Source: Nostocaceae cyanobacterium (GTDB lineage Bacteria; Cyanobacteriota; Cyanobacteriia; Cyanobacteriales; Nostocaceae). From it: a stretch of DNA of 38,400 bases. Numbering within the stretch: the stretch's first letter is position 1; each line of letters starts with the position of its first letter. A model generated the notes under the pieces. That model was not told the origin of the DNA, made no database searches, and worked only from the letters and a program-made list of their open reading frames with translations. Below, piece after piece: positions 34,588-38,400 of this stretch. A program made the translations under genes and the position numbers. The stretch lies in assembly GCA_030065825.1 (NCBI GenBank), contig JASJCY010000039.1:1-38400 (forward strand), written 5' to 3'.

Positions 34588-37134
34588 TTAATTTCTCGGG
34601 GGGTAAAAACCATTCGCAGCACTACAAGTAGCTTGCTGGGGCAAAGAAGCAGGTGCTTGAGCAACAAGTTCAACTTCCCCCTTGGCATTACGCACCCAAC
34701 CAGAAGCTTCTATAATTGCAGGTTGCGGCAATATATGTGTAACTTGGGCAACATCAACTTTTTGCTGACCATATGCAGACAAATCCCGGATATCATGCCA
34801 AGGACGGCTGGCAATTACTTTCTCCGTGGGGTTTTGCCGCATTCCACCCCGTCCCGTGACTATAAAACTACTACCAGCAGTTTGAGAACAACTACTAGCA
34901 ATTTGTTGTGATGAATCTGCTAATGCTACTGGTAATTCTACTAAACCAGAACTGGGGTCAATGCCAAAATTGTTAATTTCCACTGTACCGCTGATACCGA
35001 ATTCGGAACTAGCAGTAATGTCACTTTCCGAGGTGAGGCGATCGCGCAATTCCAACCCGAAGATGCCTTGGGTGGTAATGTTGATATTACCGCCATTACC
35101 TTGGACTGCATTGGCGATGATGTCGCTGTTTTCTAAGCCAGCAATAATGGGGGAATTAATGGTGATATTACCACCATTACCTGTGTTGCCTATACCCCCC
35201 GCTTCTGCCGAAATTTGACTCTGATTACGTAGTAGCAACAATTTTTGCAGGTTCAAGGTGATGTTGCCACCCTCACCAGATTCGGTAGATGCACTAATAC
35301 CTCCTTGATTGTCGAAAAAAATTGAATCTGCATTTACTTTTAAGTGTCCTGCATTTCCTGTACCTTCATTCCTAACCGTCACCAATCCCTGATTGATAAC
35401 TTTCAATTGCGGAGTGTTAATAATCACATCTCCTGAATCACCAGAAGGTATGGGTGGCAATCCTAATGACCGTTGCAAGACTGGGACGACAATATCCGCA
35501 CCGGCAATAATTTGGCTGGGATTGGGAGAACCTGGTACATTACCTGTCACTTCAATAAACTCCGAGGCATTGACGGTGACACTTCCACCCTTACCTGTTG
35601 CTACTGTGGATGCATCGACTCTACCCCCATCTTTAACCAAAAGTCTTGCGGTGTTCACGGTTAAGTTGCCGGATTTACCTGCCCCCATCGTCACTGTACT
35701 TAGACTGCTTTGGGCAAATGTTATTGGTTGCAAGCCAATTAGTTCGATATCAGCGGCATTCACTGTGACGTTTCCCCCATTTCCACTACCAAAGGTGGTT
35801 GACAGTACCACAGAGCCATCGAAGACGCTCAATTTTGGGGTAGACACTGTAACTTCCCCTGCCGCTCCAGAAAGACTTGTCTGCGCCATAATAAAACTGA
35901 TTGTTTGTGGGGCATCTGATTTCAATGAGATAGCTTCCGAAGCATTGACGGCAATATTACCACCAGATGCCCCACTAAAGGAACGCGCTGTAATCCTACC
36001 GCTATCCATAGTCAGTTGATGGGTAGACACTGTAATTGAGCCGCTACTACCAGTTCCCAAAGTCTCAGTTGACAACTGGCTTGCAATACGCGTCGTCGAA
36101 TCTAATCCAGTTAGGTTAAGAGACTCGGAGGCATTAACCTTAATCCCTCCCCCAGATACAGTTCCCAGGGTTTGATTCAGCGCTACTGAACCATCATGTA
36201 GGCTGACATTTCCTCCTGTCAATTGGATAGATCCACCACCTGGTGCGCGAGTAAATACATTGTCACTGACATCGACTAAAGACTTCCCTAGCAAATTAAT
36301 ATCCCGTAAGGCTGTGACATTTTCGTAACTTGCTGTCCAGCCATTATTGGGGTCAAGGTTTACTTCTCCACCCTCGACACTGCCAATTTCAATCCGTCCT
36401 CCTTGAGCAGTCAGCATACCACCCTGTAAGTTTACATTGCCCCCGATTAAGCTGAGGGTATTGTCAGGATTAACTTTTAACCCTGAATTCACGACAGTTC
36501 TAGAGACAGGAGAAATGGGAGAAAAAGTATTGCCTGTCAAGAGGTAAGAAAGGGTATGTCCCCTCCCCTGCACTTGAATTGCTCCAGGGTTCTGCCCCAT
36601 TTGCAACCCCACAGGTACATTCATCGTCAACAACGGTGTCCCCGAAGCATTTACAGCACTAAACTCTACCCCATCTTGAAACAATATACTTTCTGCCGTT
36701 GTCCCCACAAAGGAACCGCCAATATTCAAAGATGCATTTTCCCCAAACACAATCCCCGCAGGATTCATTAAAAACAAACTCACCGGATTATTACCGTTAA
36801 GAGTTTGAATTAACCCATTTATATCGGAAACATTTCCACCTGTTACCCGACTAAAAATAGTAGTAATATTAGGTGTATTTAGTAAATCAAAACTGGCAGA
36901 ACCACCTGTAGGAATAGAAAAATTACTGAAGCTGTGAAATAAATTATTACCTCTTTCAATACCATTCAAAATAGTAAAATTATTACCGTTTGCATTGACG
37001 AGTGTGTTGGTTGTACCGTCAGATGTTACCTGAGCTATGGCTGGTAGAACCGTCCCGGAAACTAGAACCCCTGTTGTCAGTGCAGATAGGAAAGCAAAGA
37101 CCCGTAGCGGCTTATCTTTAGACATCGCTCTCAT
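34588..37134 (-). CDS. TpsA-type exoprotein (filamentous haemagglutinin N-terminal secretion domain)
   Basis: About 848 residues. A signal peptide (~1-34, PAIA-QV) precedes the two-partner-secretion domain (~38-165, with the motif NPAGIVFGENASLNIGGSF). A long right-handed beta-helix of repeats such as GGNVTVNAS and SGSITVSTHQL follows, to about 740. The conserved cyanobacterial C-terminus has two Cys, C749 (SSCSQ) and C837 (ATCSAA), around VTGRGGM and EASGWVRNAKGEVELVAQ. The paired Cys could hold the protein at the surface, as in HMW1-type adhesins. Secretion would need a TpsB/FhaC pore, which is not in the window. ATG at 37134 is chosen (37125 is an alternative); the open frame starts at a TTG at 37176. 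Confidence 0.87.
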   Translation of the reverse strand: MRAMSKDKPLRVFAFLSALTTGVLVSGTVLPAIAQVTSDGTTNTLVNANGNNFTILNGIERGNNLFHSFSNFSIPTGGSASFDLLNTPNITTIFSRVTGGNVSDINGLIQTLNGNNPVSLFLMNPAGIVFGENASLNIGGSFVGTTAESILFQDGVEFSAVNASGTPLLTMNVPVGLQMGQNPGAIQVQGRGHTLSYLLTGNTFSPISPVSRTVVNSGLKVNPDNTLSLIGGNVNLQGGMLTAQGGRIEIGSVEGGEVNLDPNNGWTASYENVTALRDINLLGKSLVDVSDNVFTRAPGGGSIQLTGGNVSLHDGSVALNQTLGTVSGGGIKVNASESLNLTGLDSTTRIASQLSTETLGTGSSGSITVSTHQLTMDSGRITARSFSGASGGNIAVNASEAISLKSDAPQTISFIMAQTSLSGAAGEVTVSTPKLSVFDGSVVLSTTFGSGNGGNVTVNAADIELIGLQPITFAQSSLSTVTMGAGKSGNLTVNTARLLVKDGGRVDASTVATGKGGSVTVNASEFIEVTGNVPGSPNPSQIIAGADIVVPVLQRSLGLPPIPSGDSGDVIINTPQLKVINQGLVTVRNEGTGNAGHLKVNADSIFFDNQGGISASTESGEGGNITLNLQKLLLLRNQSQISAEAGGIGNTGNGGNITINSPIIAGLENSDIIANAVQGNGGNINITTQGIFGLELRDRLTSESDITASSEFGISGTVEINNFGIDPSSGLVELPVALADSSQQIASSCSQTAGSSFIVTGRGGMRQNPTEKVIASRPWHDIRDLSAYGQQKVDVAQVTHILPQPAIIEASGWVRNAKGEVELVAQAPASLPQQATCSAANGFYPPRN

Positions 37135-37153
37135 GGCAGAAATACCCCGTTTA

Positions 37154-37168
37154 CCTAATGGTATTAGG
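37154..37168 (-). promoter_or_regulatory. Conserved dyad in the TpsA leader
   Basis: CCTAAT-ACC-ATTAGG is a perfect 6-bp dyad 20 bp before the chosen start codon. It is kept as CCTAAT-ACC-ATCAGG in the duplicated leader at 37319-37333. It could be an operator or an mRNA hairpin; function is unknown. Confidence 0.35.
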
Positions 37169-37249
37169 GTTCCCAAAATTTTTCTCTAGCTAACAAAAAT
37201 TATGCAGCAATTCTAAATTACACAAGTAAGTAGGCACAAATAAACCTAA

Positions 37250-37300
37250 CTATGTAACAAATGTTGTGAGTGCAGATAGGAAAGTCTGAATCCTTCTCAT
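37250..37300 (-). pseudogene. Remnant of a second TpsA gene start (signal peptide fragment)
   Basis: It encodes MRRIQTFLSALTTFVT then a stop. The FLSALTT core matches the signal peptide of the TpsA gene (MRAMSKDK ... FLSALTTGVL). The leader in front of it (37301-37340) matches the leader of the intact gene (37135-37190). It is truncated next to a lone TAAGTAGG-type element end (37225-37244). Confidence 0.65.
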
Positions 37301-37533
37301 GGCAGAAATATCCCCTTACCTGATGGTATTAGGATTCCCAAATTTTTTGTCTTCGTAACATTCAGTAAGGGTGCGGTTTCCGCGTCCCTATTTGCAATTT
37401 CAACAAATATGTCTGTAGGGTTTTAGTGCTAAATCTATACGGGAATTGTAGAATATCTCCCATTTAAACTCTCAACATTAAAGCTGGGTTTGTTGTGGGA
37501 GATGCTTGCTTTGGTGTCCCCTCTTCCCAGTGT

Positions 37534-37614
37534 TTATCCAAGAATGCCAGCAGCTAAAATACCAAGAATTTTATTCACATCTTTGAGATAATATTCGCTC
37601 AAATCAATGGTAAC
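37534..37614 (-). pseudogene. Displaced C-terminal coding remnant of the PD-(D/E)XK-like gene
   Basis: In another frame from the gene at 37614, this reads VTIDLSEYYLKDVNKILGIL then AAGILG and a TAA. A stop codon lies one codon before it. This looks like the usual C-terminus of the family, following the F-L-K-L segment. It is now separated from the gene body by the repeat insertion at about 37638-37715. Confidence 0.7.
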
Positions 37615-38237
37615 TAGCTATATTTTAGCACTCTTGGTTCTTCCTTCTTCCTTCTTCCTTCTTCCTTCTTCCTTCTTCCTTCTTCCTTCTTCCTTGAAGG
37701 TCGAAGACCTTCGGTCAATATTTGTTCTTCTAATTTCAGGAATTGCCAAATGCTACCCGTTGTAACTGCACCATAAATTGCTTTAATTTCAATTGCTTCT
37801 TGCTGATTAAAAATTTGTGCTGCTACCATTTCTGCTGCACACTGACCCAAACCCGCATTAATATTCTCTTTTTTTGCTTCTACAACTGTAATTACTGGTG
37901 CAGTCACAATTAATATTTCTGGAGATTTGGTAATAATGAAATCACAAGTTCCATTTAATCCTTTCGTGTCCTCAACATTAAAATCTACCCCAGAAAATAA
38001 GTTAATTTGGTCTTTTAATTGTCGGCGTAAATCAACTAAAATCGGTGCAATGATTAATTCAGAACGGGCTTTTTCACTATTACTAGCTAAAGCGATAGGT
38101 AGGTTATAATCGAGAGTTTCTGTAAGTAAATTACTGGCTGCTAATTCGGAAACACCTGCGAAAATATCGCGTTTTTCTAACGTAGTTAAACCAAAAGCTT
38201 GTTTGACTCTTGCTAGACTAAACTCGCTGTAGGACAT
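37614..38237 (-). CDS. PD-(D/E)XK nuclease-like hypothetical protein with altered C-terminus
   Basis: A 207-residue protein from the ATG at 38237 (a GTG at 38252 would lie inside the adjacent mobile element). Possible restriction-nuclease-like residues: E60 (RSELIIAP), D99 (GTCDFIIT) and the E120-A-K122 motif (VVEAKKEN), numbered from this start. The family text SGVDFNVEDTKGLNGTCDF and GLGQCAAEMVAAQIFN is typical of an uncharacterised cyanobacterial family. After FLKLEEQ the sequence turns into RPSRKKEEGRRKKEEGRRKK, encoded by a heptamer microsatellite, and stops soon after. The original C-terminus lies just downstream in another frame. Whether the altered protein works is unknown. Confidence 0.75.
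   Translation of the reverse strand: MSYSEFSLARVKQAFGLTTLEKRDIFAGVSELAASNLLTETLDYNLPIALASNSEKARSELIIAPILVDLRRQLKDQINLFSGVDFNVEDTKGLNGTCDFIITKSPEILIVTAPVITVVEAKKENINAGLGQCAAEMVAAQIFNQQEAIEIKAIYGAVTTGSIWQFLKLEEQILTEGLRPSRKKEEGRRKKEEGRRKKEEPRVLKYS
37638..37715. repeat. TTCTTCC heptamer microsatellite plus palindrome inside a gene
   Basis: About eight tandem units of TTCTTCC (37638-37695) are followed by the palindrome GAAGGTCGAAGACCTTC (37697-37713). A 7-bp unit shifts frame every copy, so three units encode one seven-residue repeat (KKEEGRR). Confidence 0.85.
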
Positions 38238-38246
38238 AGGGTTATA

Positions 38247-38398
38247 TAGCACTTTTCACTTGGATAGAATACAGATGAACCTCACCCCCTTCCCCTCTCC
38301 TACCCTACGGGAAGCCACTCCGTGTCTATAGTAAGGAGAGGGGTGTCCGAAGGACGGGGTGAGGTTTTGAGTGTATTGAACTCAACTGAAAACCGCTA
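38247..38398. mobile_element. TAGCGGTTTTC-family element, copy D (152 bp) at the right edge
   Basis: Termini TAGCACTTTTCACTTGGATA and, reverse-complemented, TAGCGGTTTTCAGTTGAGTT, flanked by TA. The short GCAAGTTC loop of the other copies is replaced by about 34 bp beginning TACCCTACGGGAAGCCACT. A close relative of that segment, CCTACCCTACGAGAAGCCAC, lies at 8344. The element begins 10 bp upstream of the PD-(D/E)XK-like gene's start codon. Confidence 0.78.
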
Positions 38399-38400
38399 TA

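Noticed and set aside
34961-36019. Long open frames opposite the TpsA gene (up to 208 residues)
   Set aside because: They are antisense shadows of a repetitive beta-helix gene with biased codon use, without a start signal or family resemblance.

Overview
The window looks like chromosomal DNA of a filamentous, probably heterocyst-forming (Nostocales-type) cyanobacterium. The reasons are: at least a dozen HIP1 octamers (GCGATCGC, e.g. near 8946, 9037, 14989, 15861, 19193, 27608, 33275); a NDH-1 CO2-uptake operon with a CO2 hydration protein; a DUF92/VTE6 phytyl-phosphate kinase-type protein; CHASE2 and CHAT proteins; many heptanucleotide tandem repeats (STRR type); and intergenic spaces packed with short inverted-repeat elements. 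No rRNA, tRNA, CRISPR array or intact transposase was found.

Layout. 1-537: repeats, including an element nested inside a duplicated sequence. 538-3974 (minus): parvulin-type peptidyl-prolyl isomerase followed, with a 52-bp overlap, by an ABC exporter with a cNMP-binding-like domain and a catalytically dead C39-like domain. 4203-4976 (minus): DUF92/VTE6. 4977-6081: repeats. 6082-8298: subtilisin-like peptidase with N-terminal PPC domains. 8915-11847: glcE and glcF of glycolate dehydrogenase, separated by a short mobile element. 11848-12680: repeats and the rpe terminator. 12681-13388 (minus): rpe. 13621-16880: secreted subtilase-like protein, then a lipoprotein-type serpin. 17524-22529: ndhF4-ndhD4-cupB, the subunits that make the low-affinity CO2-uptake form of NDH-1. 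22527-23700: an 11-unit tandem array of a ~102-bp repeat. 24023-37134 (mostly minus): a surface/signalling neighbourhood with a two-partner-secretion exoprotein (TpsA), a CHAT-TPR protease-like protein, a DUF928 protein, a CHASE2 histidine kinase and a second hybrid kinase, with two Uma2/DUF820 nucleases in between. 37534-38237 (minus): a PD-(D/E)XK-like protein whose C-terminus was displaced by a repeat insertion.

How the genes fit together. GlcE/GlcF oxidise photorespiratory glycolate, Rpe is a Calvin/pentose-phosphate enzyme, and NdhF4/NdhD4/CupB hydrate CO2 to bicarbonate, so the middle of the window is carbon metabolism. The right half is cell-envelope and signalling genes; the CHAT, DUF928, TpsA and CHASE2 genes are probably functionally linked, but no TpsB pore gene is present here.

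The strongest unusual signal is the repeat landscape. About a dozen different families of short elements with terminal inverted repeats can be defined. Two of them can be shown to have moved because empty and filled target sites lie side by side in this window. Several elements sit in operon gaps, and repeat-like DNA has been incorporated into at least two proteins.
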